Below are positions 21,245-35,100 of a DNA stretch of 64,000 bases, piece by piece; the stretch's first letter is position 1, and every line of letters begins with the position of its first letter. The position numbers and the translations under genes were made by a program. The notes beneath the pieces were generated by a model. The model searched no databases. It saw nothing but the letters and a program-made list of their open reading frames with translations, and had not been told where the DNA came from. This DNA comes from Archivesica marissinica (Eukaryota > Mollusca > Bivalvia > Venerida > Vesicomyidae), in contig CM026391.1 in NCBI GenBank assembly GCA_014843695.1, positions 34,533,597-34,597,596 on the forward strand, written 5' to 3'.

Positions 21245-24200
21245 ATGTACAATAGTCAGCATTTCAAGATATTGGCCTGGGATGGACAATAGTCAACATT
21301 TCAAGATATTGGCCCGGGATGTACAATAGTCAACATTTCAAGATATTGGCCCGGGATGTACAATAGTCAGCATTTCAAGATATTGGCCCGTGATGTACAA
21401 TAGTCAACATTTCAAGATATTGGCCCGGGATGTACAATAGTCAGCATTTCAAGATATTGGCCCGTGATGTACAATAGTCAGCATTTCAAGATATTGGCCC
21501 GTGATGTACAATAGTCAACATTTCAAGATATTGGCCCGTGATGTACAATAGTCAGCATTTCAAGATATTGGCCTGGGATGTACAATAGTCAGCATTTCAA
21601 GATATTGGCCCGGGATGTACAATAGTCAACATTTCAAGATATTGGCCCGGGATGTACAATAGTCAGCATTTCAAGATATTGGCCCGGGATGTACAATAGT
21701 CAACATTTCAAGATATTGGCCCGTGATGTACAATAGTCAGCATTTCAAGATATTGGCCCGGGATGTACAATAGTCAGCATTTCATATTGGCCCGGATGTA
21801 CAATAGTCACATTTCAAGATATTGGCCGGGATGTACAATAGTCAGCATTTCAGATATTGGCCCGGGATGTACAATAGTCAACATTTCATATTGGCCCGTG
21901 ATGTACAATAGTCAGCATTTCCAGATATTGGCCCGGGATGTACAATAGTCAGCATTTCATATTGGCCCGTATGTACAATAGTCAGCATTTCCAGATATTG
22001 GCCCGGGATGTACAATAGTCAACATTCCAAGATATTGGCCCGTGATGTACAATAGTCAACATTTCAAGATATTGGCCCGTGATGTACAATAGTCAGCATT
22101 TCAAGATATTGGCCCGGGATGTACAATAGTCAACATTTCAAGATATTGGCCCGGGATGTACAATAGTCAACATTTCAAGATATTGGCCCGGGATGTACAA
22201 TAGTCAACATTTCAGATATTGGCCCGTGATGTACAATAGTCAGCATTTCAAGATATTGGCCCGGGATGTACAATAGTCAACATTTCAAGATATTGGCCCG
22301 TGATGTACAATAGTCAGCATTTCAAGATATTGGCCTGGGATGTACAATAGTCAGCATTTCCAGATATTGGCCCGGGATGTACAATAGTCAGCATTTCAAG
22401 ATATTGGCCCGTGATGTACAATAGTCAACATTTCAAGATATTGGTCCGGGATGTACAATAGTCAACATTTCAAGATATTGGCCCGTGATGTACAATAGTC
22501 AGCATTTCAAGATATTGGCCAGGGATGTACAATAGTCAGCATTTCATATTGGCCCGTGATGTAATAGTCAGCATTTAAGATATTGGCCCGGGATGTACAA
22601 TAGTCAGCATTTCAAGATATTGGCCCGGGATGTACAATAGTCAGCATTTCATATTGGCCCGTGATGTACAATAGTCAGCATTTCCAGATATTGGCCCGGG
22701 ATGTACAATAGTCAGCATTTCAGATATTGGCCCGTGATGTACAATAGTCAGCATTTCCAGATATTGGCCCGGGATGTACAATAGTCAACATTCCAAGATA
22801 TTGGCCCGTGATGTACAATAGTCAACATTTCAAGATATTGGCCCGTGATGTACAATAGTCAGCATTTCAAGATATTGGCCCGGGATGTACAATAGTCAAC
22901 ATTTCAAGATATTGGTCCGTGATGTACAATAGTCAACATTTCAAGATATTGGCCCCGGATGTACACTAGTCAACATTTCCAGATATTGGCCCGTGGTGTA
23001 CAATAGTCAGCATTTCCAGATATTGGCCCGTGATGTACACTAGTCAACATTTCAGGATATTGGCCCGTGGTGTACAATAGTCAGCATTTCCAGATATTGG
23101 CCCGGGATGTACAATAGTCAGCATTTCAAGATATTAGCCCGTGATGTACAATAGTCAACATTTCAAGATATTGGTCCGGGATGTACAATAGTCAACATTT
23201 CAAGATATTGGCCCGGGATGTACAATAGTCAACATTTCCAGATATTGGCCCGTGGTGTACAATAGTCAGCATTTCCAGATATTGGCCCGTGATGTACACT
23301 AGTCAACATTTCAAGATATTGGCCCGTGATGTACAATAGTCAACATTTCAGGATATTGGCCCGAGGTGTACAATAGTCAGCATTTCCAGATATTGGCCCG
23401 GGATGTACAATAGTCAGCATTTCCAGATATTGGCCCGGGATGTACAATAGTCAGCATTTCAAGATATTGGTCCGGGATGTACAATAGTCAATATTTCAAG
23501 ATATTGGCCCGGGATGTACAATAGTCAGCATTTCAAGATATTGGCCTGGGATGGACAATAGTCAACATTTCAAGATATTGGCCCGTGTTGTACAATAGTC
23601 AGCATTTCAAGATATTGGCCCGGGATGTATAATAGTCAACATTTCAAGATATTGGCCCGTGATGTACAATAGTCAGCATTTCAAGATATTGGCCTGGGAT
23701 GGACAATAGGCAACATTTCAAGATATTGGCCCGTGATGTACAATAGTCAGCATTTCAAGATATTGGCCCGGGATGTATAATAGTCAACATTTCAAGATAT
23801 TGGCCCGTGATGTACAATAGTCAGCATTTCATAATATTGGCCTGGGATGGACAATAGTCAACATTTCAAGATATTGGCCCGGGATGTACAATAGTCAACA
23901 TTTCAAGATATTGGCCCAGGATGTACAATAGTCAGCATTTCAAGATATTGGCCTGGGATGGACACTAGTCAATATTTCAAGATATTGGCCAGTGATGTAC
24001 AATAGTCAGCATTTCAAGATATTGGCCCGGGATGTACAATAGTCAGCATTTCATATTGGCCCGTGATGTACAATAGTCAGCATTTCCAGATATTGGCCCG
24101 GGATGTACAATAGTCAACATTCCAAGATATTGGCCCGTGATGTACAATAGTCAACATTTCAAGATATTGGCCCGTGATGTACAATAGTCAGCATTTCAAG

Positions 24201-27200
24201 ATATTGTTCCGGGATGTACAATAGTCAATATTTCAAGATATTGGCCCGGGATGTACAATAGTCAACATTTCAAGATATTGGCCCGTGATGTACAATAGTC
24301 AGCATTTCAAGATATTGGTCCGGGATGTACAATAGTCAATATTTCAAGATATTGGCCCGGGATGTACAATAGTCAGCATTTCAAGATATTGGCCTCGGAT
24401 GGACATTAGTCAACATTTCAAGATATTGGCCCGGGATGTACAATAGTCAACATTTCAAGATATTGGCCTGGGATGTACAATAGTCAACATTTCAAGATAT
24501 TGGCCCGGGATGTACAATAGTCAACATTTCAAGATATTGGCCCGGGATGTACAATAGTCAGCATTTCAAGATATTGGCCTGGGATGGACAATAGTCAACA
24601 TTTCAAGATATTGGCCCGTGATATACAATAGTCAGCATTTCAAGATATTGGCCCGGGATGTACAATAGTCAGCATTTCATATTGGCCCGTGATGTACATT
24701 AGTCAGCATTTCCAGATATTGGCCCGGGATGTACAATAGTCAACATTCCAAGATATTGGCCCGTGATGTACAATAGTCAGCATTTCAAGATATTGGTCCG
24801 GGATGTACAATAGTCAACATTTCAAGATATTGGTCCGTGATGTACAATAGTCAGCATTTCAAGATATTGGCCTGGGATGTACAATAGTCAGCATTTCCAG
24901 ATATTGGCCCGGGATGTACAATAGTCAGCATTTCAAGATATTAGCCCGTGATGTACAATAGTCAACATTTCAAGATATTGGTCCGGGATGTACAATAGTC
25001 AACATTTCAAGATATTGGCCCGTGATGTACAATAGTCAGCATTTCAAGATATTGGCCCGGGATGTACAATAGTCAGCATTTCATATTGGCCCGTGATGTA
25101 CAATAGTCAGCATTTCAAGATATTGGCCCGGGATGTACAATAGTCAGCATTTCAAGATATTGGCCCGTGATGTACAATAGTCAGCATTTCATATTGGCCC
25201 GAGATGTACAATAGTCAACATTTCCAGATATTGGCCCGGGATGTACAATAGTCAGCATTTCAAGATATTGGCCCGTGATGTACAATAGTCAGCATTTCCA
25301 GATATTGGTCCGGGATGTACAATAGTCAGCATTTCAAGATATTGGCCCGGGATGTACAATAGTCAGCATTTCAAGATATTGGCCCGTGATGTACAATAGT
25401 CAACATTTCAAGATATTGGCCCGTGATGTACAATAGTCAGCATTTCAAGATATTGGCCCGTGATGTACAATAGTCAGCATTTCCAGATATTGTCAAGATA
25501 TTGGCCCGTGATGTACAATAGTCAACATTTCAAGATATTGGCCCGTGATGTACAATAGTCAACATTTCAAGATATTGGCCCGGGATGTACAATAGTCAGC
25601 ATTTCCAGATATTGGCCCGGGATGTACAATAGTCAGCATTTCATATTGGCCCGTGATGTACAATAGTCAACATTTCCAGATATTGGCCCGGGATGTACAA
25701 TAGTCAGCATTTCCAGATATTGGCCCGGGATGTACAATAGTCAGCATTTCCAGATATTGGCCCGTGATGTACAATAGTCAGCATTTCAAGATATTGGCCC
25801 GGGATGTACAATAGTCAACATTTCAAGATATTGGCCCGTGATGTACAATAGTCAGCATTTCAAGATATTGGCCCGTGATGTACAATAGTCAGCATTTCAT
25901 ATTGGCCCGTGATGTACAATAGTCAGCATTTCAAGATATTGGCCCGTGATGTACAATAGTCAGCATTTCAAGATATTGGCCCGTGATGTACAATAGTCAG
26001 CATTTCAAGATATTGGCCCGTGATGTACAATAGTCAGCATTTCAAGATATTGGCCCGGGATGTACAATAGTCAACATTTCAAGATATTGGCCCGTGATGT
26101 ACAATAGTCAACTATTGGCCCGGGATGTACAATAGTCAGCATTTCAAGATATTGGCCCGGGATGTACAATAGTCAGCATTTCAAGATATTGGCCCGGGAT
26201 GTACAATAGTCAACATTTCAAGATATTGGCCCGTGATGTACAATAGTCAACATTTCAAGATATTGGCCCGTGATGTACAATAGTCAACATTTCAAGATAT
26301 TGGCCCGTGATGTACAATAGTCAACATTTCAAGATATTGGCCGGATGTACAATAGTCAACATTTCAAGATATTGGCCCGTGATGTACAATAGCCAACATT
26401 TCAAGATATTGGCCCGTGATGTACAATAGTCAGCATTTCAAGATATTGGCCCGTGATGTACAATAGTCAGCATTTCAAGATATTGGCCCGGGATGTACAA
26501 TAGTCACATTTCAAGATATTGGCCCGTGATGTACAATAGTCAGCATTTCAAGATATTGGCTCGAATTGCAATAGTCAGCATTTCCAGATATTGGCCCGGG
26601 ATGTACAATAGTCAGCATTTCAAGATATTGGCCCGTGATGTACAATAGTCAGCATTTCCAGATATTGGTCCGGGATGTACAATAGTCAGCATTTCCAGAT
26701 ATTGGCCCGGGATGTACAATAGTCAACATTTCCAAATATTGGCCCGGGATGTACAATAGTCAGCATTTCCAGATATTGGCCCGGGATATACAATAGTCAG
26801 CATTTCCAGATATTGGCCCGTGATGTACAATAGTCAGCATTTCCAGATATTGGCCCGGGATATACAATAGTCAACATTTCAATATTATGGCCCGGGATGT
26901 ACAATAGTCAGCATTTCCAGATATTGGCCCGTGATGTACAATAGTCAGCATTTCAAGATATTGGTCCGGGATGTACAATAGTCAGCATTTCCAGATATTG
27001 GCCCGTGATGTAAACTAGTCAGCATTTAATGATATTGGCACGGGATGTACAATAGTCAGCATTTCAAGATATTGGCCCGTGGTGTACAATAGTCAGCATT
27101 TCCAGATATTGGCTCGAAATGTACAATAGTCAGCATTTCCAGGTATTGACCCGGGATATACAATAGTCAACATTTCAATATTATGGCCCGGGATGTACAA

Positions 27201-29150
27201 TAGTCAGCATTTCCAGATATTGGCCCGTGATGTACAATAGTCAGCATTTCAAGATATTGGTCCGGGATGTACAATAGTCAGCATTTCCAGATATTGGCCC
27301 GTGATGTAAACTAGTCATCATTTAATGATATTGGCACGGGATGTACAATAGTCAGCATTTCAAGATATTGGCCCGTGGTGTACAATAGTCAGCATTTCCA
27401 GATATTGGCTCGAAATGTACAATAGTCAGCATTTCAAAATATTGGCCCGGGATGTACAATAGTCAGCATTTCAAGATATTGGCCCGTGATGTACAATAGT
27501 CAACATGTCAAGATATTGGCCCGGGATGTACAATAGTCAGCATTTCAACATATTGTCCCGTGGTGTACAATAGTCAGCATTTCCAGATATTGGCTCGAAA
27601 TTGTACAATAGTCAGCATTTCCAGATATTGACCCGGGATGTACAATAGTCAGCATTTCAAGATATAGGCCCGTGATGTACAATAGTCAGCATTTACAGAT
27701 ATTGGTCCGGGATGTACAATAGTCAGCATTTCCAGATATTGGCCCGAAATATACAATAGTCAACATTTCCAGATATTGGCCCGGGATGTACACTAGTCAG
27801 CATTTCCAGATATTGGCCCGGGATGTACACTAATCAGCATTTCCAGATATTGGCCCGTGGTGTACAATAGTCAGCATTTCCAGATATTGGCCCGTGGTGT
27901 ACAATAGTTAGCGTGTCCAGATATTGGCCCGGGATGTACACTAGTCAGCATTTCAAGATATTGACCCGTGGTGTTCAATAGTCAGCATTTCCAGATATTT
28001 GCTCGAAATGTACAATAGTCAGCATTTCCAGATATTGACCCGGGATGTACAATAGTCAGCATTTCAAGATATTGGCCCGTGATGTACAATAGTCAACATG
28101 TCAAGATATTGGCCCGGGATGTACAATAGTTAGCATTTCAAGATATTGGCCCGTGGTGTACAATAGTCAGCATTTCCAGATATTGGCTCGAAATTGTACA
28201 ATAGTCAGCATTTCCAGATATTGGCCCGGGATGTACAATAGTCAGCATTTCAAGATATAGGCCCGTGATGTACAATAGTCAGCATTTCCAGATATTGTTC
28301 CGGGATGTACAATAGTCAGCATTTCCAGATATTGGCCCGGAATATACAATAGTCAGCATTTCCAGATATTGGCCCGTGGTGTACAATAATCAGCGTTTCC
28401 AAATATTGGCCCGGGATATACAATAGTCAGCATTTCCAGATATTGGCCCGTGGTGTACAATAGTCAGCATTTCCAGATATTGGCCCGTGGTGTACAATAG
28501 TTAGCGTGTCCAGATATTGGCCCGGGATGTACACTAGTCAGCATTTCCAGATATTGGCCCGTGGTGTACAATAGTCAGCATTTCCAGATATTGGCCCATG
28601 GTGTACACTATTCAGCATTTAAAGATATTGGCACGGGATGTACAATAGTCAGCATTTCAAGATATTGGCCCGTGGTGTACAATAGTCAGCATTTCCAGAT
28701 ATTGGCTCGAAATGTACAATAGTCAGCATTTCCAGATATTGGCCCGGGATGTACAATAGTCAACATTTCAAGATATTGGCCCGTGATGTACAATAGTCAA
28801 CATTTCAAGATATTGGCCCGTGATGTACAATAGCCAACATTTCAAGATATTGGCCGTGATGTACACTAGTCAGCATTTCAAGATATTGGCCCGGGATGTA
28901 CAATAGTCAACATTTCAAGATATTGGCCGGGGATGTACACTAGTCAGCGTTTCAAGATATTGGCCCGGGATGTACAATAGTCAGCATTTCATATTGGCTT
29001 GGGATGTACAATAGTCAACATTTCAAGATATTGGCCCGGGATGTACAATAGTCAGCATTTCAAGATATTGGTCCGGGATGTACAATAGTCAACATGTCAA
29101 GATATTGCCCCGTGATGTACAATAGTCAGCATTTGAAGATATTGGCCCGG

Positions 29151-32100
29151 GAGGTACAATAGTCAACATTTCAAGATATTGGCCCGTGATGTACAATAGT
29201 CAGCATTTCCAGATATTGGTCCGGGATGTACAATAAATAGTCAGCGTTTCCAGATATTGGCCCATGGTGTAAAATAGCCAGCATTTCCAGATATTGACCC
29301 GTGGTGTACAATAGTCAGCATTTCCAGATATTGGCCCATGGTGTACACTAGTCAGCATTTAAAGATATTGGCACGGGATGTACAATAGTCAGCATTTCAA
29401 GATATTGGCCCGTGGTGTACAATAGTCAGCATTTCCAGATATTGGCTCGAAATGTACAATAGTCAGCATTTCCAGATATTGACCCGGGATGTACAATAGT
29501 CAGCATTTCAAGATATTGGCCCGTGATGTACAATAGTCAGCATTTCCAGATATTGGTCCGGGATGTACAATAGTCAGCATTTCAAAATATTGGCCCGGGA
29601 TGTACAATAGTCAACATTTCCAGATATTGGCCCGGGATGTACAATAGTAGCATTTCAAGATATTGGCCTGTGATGTACACTAGTCAGCATTTCCAGATAT
29701 TGGCTCGAAATGTACAATAGTCAGCATTTCAAGATATTGGTTCGGCATGTACAATAGCCAACATTTCCAGATATTGGCCCGTGATGTACAATAGTCAACA
29801 TTTCAAGATATTGGCCCGTGGTGTACAATAGTCAGCATTTCAAGATATTGACCCGGGATGTACAATAGTCAGCATTTAATATTGGCCCGGGATGTACAAT
29901 TGTCAACATTTCCAGATATTGACCCGGGATGTACAATAGTCAGCATTTCAAGATATTGGACCGTGATGTACAATAGTCAGCATTTCCAGATATTGGCTCG
30001 AAATGTACAATAGTCAGCATTTCCAGATATTGGCCCGGGATGTACAATAGTCAGCATTTCAAGATATTGGCCCGGGATGTACAATAGTCAGCATTTCAAG
30101 ATATTGTTCCGGGATTGACAATAGTCAACATTTCAACATATTGGCCCATGATGTACAATAGTCAACATTTCAAGATATTGGCCCGTGATGTACACTAGTC
30201 AGCATTTCAAGATATTGGCCCGGGATGTACAAAAGTCAACATTTCAAGATATTGGCCCGTGGTGTACAATAGTCAGCATTTCAAGATATTGGCCCGGGAT
30301 GTACAATAGTCAGCATTTCAAGATATTGGTCCGGGATGTACAATAGTCAACATTTCAAGATATTGGCCCGGGATGTACAATAGTCAGCATTTCAAGATAT
30401 TGGTCCGGGATGTACAATAGTCAACATTTCAAGATATTGGCCCGTGATGTACAATAGTCAGCATTTCAAGATATTGGCCCGTGATGTACAATAGTCAGCA
30501 TTTCCAGATATTGGTCCGGGATGTACAATAGTCAGCATTTCAAAATATTGGCCCGGGATGTACAATAGTCAACATTTCCAGATATTGGCCCGGGATGTAC
30601 AATAGTCAGCATTTCAAGATATTGGCCCGTGATGTACACTAGTCAGCATTTCCAGATATTGGCTCGAAATGTACAATAGTCAGCATTTCAAGATATTGGT
30701 TCGGCATGTACAATAGCCAACATTTCCAGATATTGGCCCGTGATGTACAATAGTCAACATTTCAAGATATTGGCCCGTGGTGTACAATAGTCAGCATTTC
30801 AAGATATTGACCCGGGATGTACAATAGTCAGCATTTAATATTGGCCCGGGATGTACAATTGTCAACATTTCCAGATATTGACCCGGGATGTACAATAGTC
30901 AGCATTTCAAGATATTGGACCGTGATGTACAATAGTCAGCATTTCCAGATATTGGCTCGAAATGTACAATAGTCAGCATTTCCAGATATTGGCCCGGGAT
31001 GTACACTAGTCAGCATTTCAAGATATTGTCCCGGGATGTACAATAGTCACCATTTCAAGATATTGTTCCGGGATTGACAATAGTCAACATTTCAACATAT
31101 TGGCCCATGATGTACAATAGTCAACATTTCAAGATATTGGCCCGTTATGTACAATAGCCAACATTTCAAGATATTGGCCCGTGATGTACACTAGTCAGCA
31201 TTTCAAGATATTGGCCCGGGATGTACAAAAGTCAACATTTCAAGATATTGGCCCGTGGTGTACAATAGTCAGCATTTCAAGATATTGGCACGGGAGGTAC
31301 AATAGTCAACATTTCAAGATATTGGCCCGTGATGTACAATAGTCAGCATTTCCAGATATTGGTCCGGGATGTACAATAGTCAGGTTTCCAGATATTGGCC
31401 CATGGTGTAAATAGCCAGCATTTCCAGATATTGACCCGTGGTGTACAATAGTCAGCATTTCCAGATATTGGCCCATGGTGTACACTAGTAACATTTAAAG
31501 ATATTGGCACGGGATGTACAATAGTCAGCATTTCAAGATATTGGCCCGTGGTGTACAATAGTCAGCATTTCCAGATATTGGCTCGAAATGTACAATAGTC
31601 AGCATTTCCAGATATTGACCCGGGATGTACAATAGTCAGCATTTCAAGATATTGGCCCGTGATGTACAGTAGTCAGCATTTCCAGATATTGTTCCGGGAT
31701 GTACAATAGTCAGCATTTCAAAATATTGGCCCGGGATGTACAATAGTCAGCATTTCAAGATATTGGCACGTGATGTACAATAGTCAACATTTCAAGATAT
31801 TGGCCCGGGATGTACAATAGTCAGCATTTCAAGATATTGGCCCGTGATGTACAATAGTCAGCATTTCCAGATATTGGCTCGAAATGTACAATAGTCAGCA
31901 TTTCAAGATAATGGTTCGGCATGTACAATAGCCAACATTTCCAGATATTGGCCCGTGATGTACAATAGTCAACATTTCAAGATATTGGCCCGTGATGTAC
32001 AATAGTACACATTTCAAGATATTGACCCGGGATGTACAATAGTCAGCATTTCATGATATTGGCCCGTGATGTACAATAGTCAACATTTCAAGATATTGGC

Positions 32101-35100
32101 CCGTGGTGTACAATAGTCAGCATTTCAAGATATTGACCCGGGATGTACAATAGTCAGCATATAATATTGGCCCGGGATGTACAATAGTCAACATTTCCAG
32201 ATATTGACCCGGGATGTACAATAGTCAGCATTTCAAGATATTGGACCGTGATGTACAATAGTCAGCATTTCCAGATATTGGCTCGAAATGTACAATAGTC
32301 AGCATTTCCAGATATTGGCCCGGGATGTACAATAGTCAGCATTTCAAGATATTGGCCCGGGATGTACAATAGTCAACATTTCAACATATTGGCCCATGAT
32401 GTACAATAGTCAACATTTCAAGATATTGGCCCGTGATGTACAATAGCCAACATTTCAAGATATTGGCCCGTGATGTACACTAGTCAGCATTTCAAGATAT
32501 TGGCCCGGGATGTACAATAGTCAGCATTTAATATTGGCCCGGAATGTACAATAGTCAGCATTTCAAGATATTGGCCCGGGATGTACAATAGTCAGCATTT
32601 CAAGATATTGGTCCGGGATGTACAATAGTCAACATTTCAAGATATTGGCCAGGGATGTACAATAGTCAGCATTTCAAGATATTGGTCCGGGATGTACAAT
32701 AGTCAACATTTCAAGATATTGGCCCGTGATGTACAATAGTCAGCATTTCAAGATATTGGCCCGTGATGTACAATAGTCAGCATTTCCAGATATTGGTCCG
32801 GGATGTACAATAGTCAGCATTTCAAAATATTGGCCCGGGATGTACAATAGTCAACATTTCCAGATATTGGTCCGGGATGTACAATAGTCAGCATTTCAAG
32901 ATATTGGCCCGTGATGTACACTAGTCAGCATTTCCAGATATTGGCTCGAAATGTACAATAGTCAGCATTTCAAGATATTGGTTCGGCATGTACAATAGCC
33001 AACATTTCCAGATATTGGCCCGTGATGTACAATAGTCAACATTTCAAGATATTGGCCCGTGGTGTACAATAGTCAGCATTTCAAGATATTGACCCGGGAT
33101 GTACAATAGTCAGCATTTAATATTGGCCCGGGATGTACAATTGTCAACATTTCCAGATATTGACCCGGGATGTACAATAGTCAGCATTTCAAGATATTGG
33201 ACCGTGATGTACAATAGTCAGCATTTCCAGATATTGGCTCGAAATGTACAATAGTCAGCATTTCCAGATATTGGCCCGGGATGTACAATAGTCAGCATTT
33301 CAAGATATTGTTCCGGGATTGACAATAGTCAACATTTCAACATATTGGCCCATGATGTACAATAGTCAACATTTCAAGATATTGGCCCGTTATGTACAAT
33401 AGCCAACATTTCAAGATATTGGCCCGTGATGTACACTAGTCAGCATTTCAAGATATTGGCCCGGGATGTACAAAAGTCAACATTTCGAGATATTGGCCCG
33501 TGGTGTACAATAGTCAGCATTTCAAGATATTGGCACGGGAGGTACAATAGTCAACATTTCAAGATATTGGCCCGTGATGTACAATAGTCAGCATTTCCAG
33601 ATATTGGTCCGGGATGTACAATAGTCAGCGTTTCCAGATATTGGCCCATGGTGTAAAATAGCCAGCATTTCCAGATATTGACCCGTGGTGTACAATAGTC
33701 AGCATTTCCAGATATTGGCCCATGGTGTACACTAGTCAACATTTAAAGATATTGGCACGGGATGTACAATAGTCAGCATTTCAAGATATTGGCCCGTGGT
33801 GTACAATAGTCAGCATTTCCAGATATTGGCTCGAAATGTACAATAGTCAGCATTTCCAGATATTGACCCGGGATGTACAATAGTCAGCATTTCAAGATAT
33901 TGGCCCGTGATGTACAGTAGTCAGCATTTCCAGATATTGTTCCGGGATGTACAATAGTCAGCATTTCAAAATATTGGCCCGGGTGGTACAATAGTCAGCA
34001 TTTCAAGATATTGGCACGTGATGTACAATAGTCAACATTTCAAGATATTGGCCAGGGATGTACAATAGTCAACATTTCAACATATTGGCCCATGATGTAC
34101 AATAGTCAACATTTCAAGATATTGGCCCGTGATGTACAATAGCCAACATTTCAAGATATTGGCCCGTGATGTACACTAGTCAGCATTTCAAGATATTGGC
34201 CCGGGATGTACAATAGTCAGCATTTAATATTGGCCCGGGATGTACAATAGTCAACATTTCAAGATATTGGCCCGGAATGTACAATAGTCAGCATTTCAAA
34301 ATATTGATCCGGGATGTACAATAGTCAGCATTTAATATTGGCCCGGGATGTACAATTGTCAACATTTCCAGATATTGACCCGGGATGTACAATAGTCAGC
34401 ATTTCAAAATATTGGCCCGGGATGTACAATAGTCAGCATTTCAAGATATTGGCACGTGATGTACAATAGTCAACATTTCAAGATATTGGCCCGGGATGTA
34501 CAATAGTCAACATTTCAACATATTGGCCCATGATGTACAATAGTCAACATTTCAAGATATTGGCCCGTGATGTACAATAGTCAACATTTCAAGATATTGG
34601 CCCGTGATGTACACTAGTCAGCATTTCAAGATATTGGCCCGGGATGTACAATAGTCAGCATTTAATATTGGCCCGGGATGTACAATAGTCAACATTTCAA
34701 GATATTGGCCCGGAATGTACAATAGTCAGCATTTCAAAATATTGATCCGGGATGTACAATAGTCAGCATTTAATATTGGCCCGGGATGTACAATTGTCAA
34801 CATTTCCAGATATTGACCCGGGATGTACAATAGTCAGCATTTCAAAATATTGGCCCGGGATGTACAATAGTCAGCATTTCAAGATATTGGCACGTGATGT
34901 ACAATAGTCAACATTTCAAGATATTGGCCCGGGATGTACAATAGTCAACATTTCAAGATATTGGCCCGTGATGTACAATAGTCAACATTTCAAGATATTG
35001 GCCCGTGATGTACAATAGCCAACATTTCAAGATATTGGCCCGTGATGTACACTAGTCAGCATTTCAAGATATTGGCCCGGGATGTACAATAGTCAGCATT

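Noticed and set aside
33484..33505. A CENP-B box-like match, from the TTCGAGATATTGGCCCG variant.
   Set aside because: The CGGG part of the CENP-B consensus would have to fall where GGCC is, so the spacing is wrong. The TTCG is a single-copy variant.
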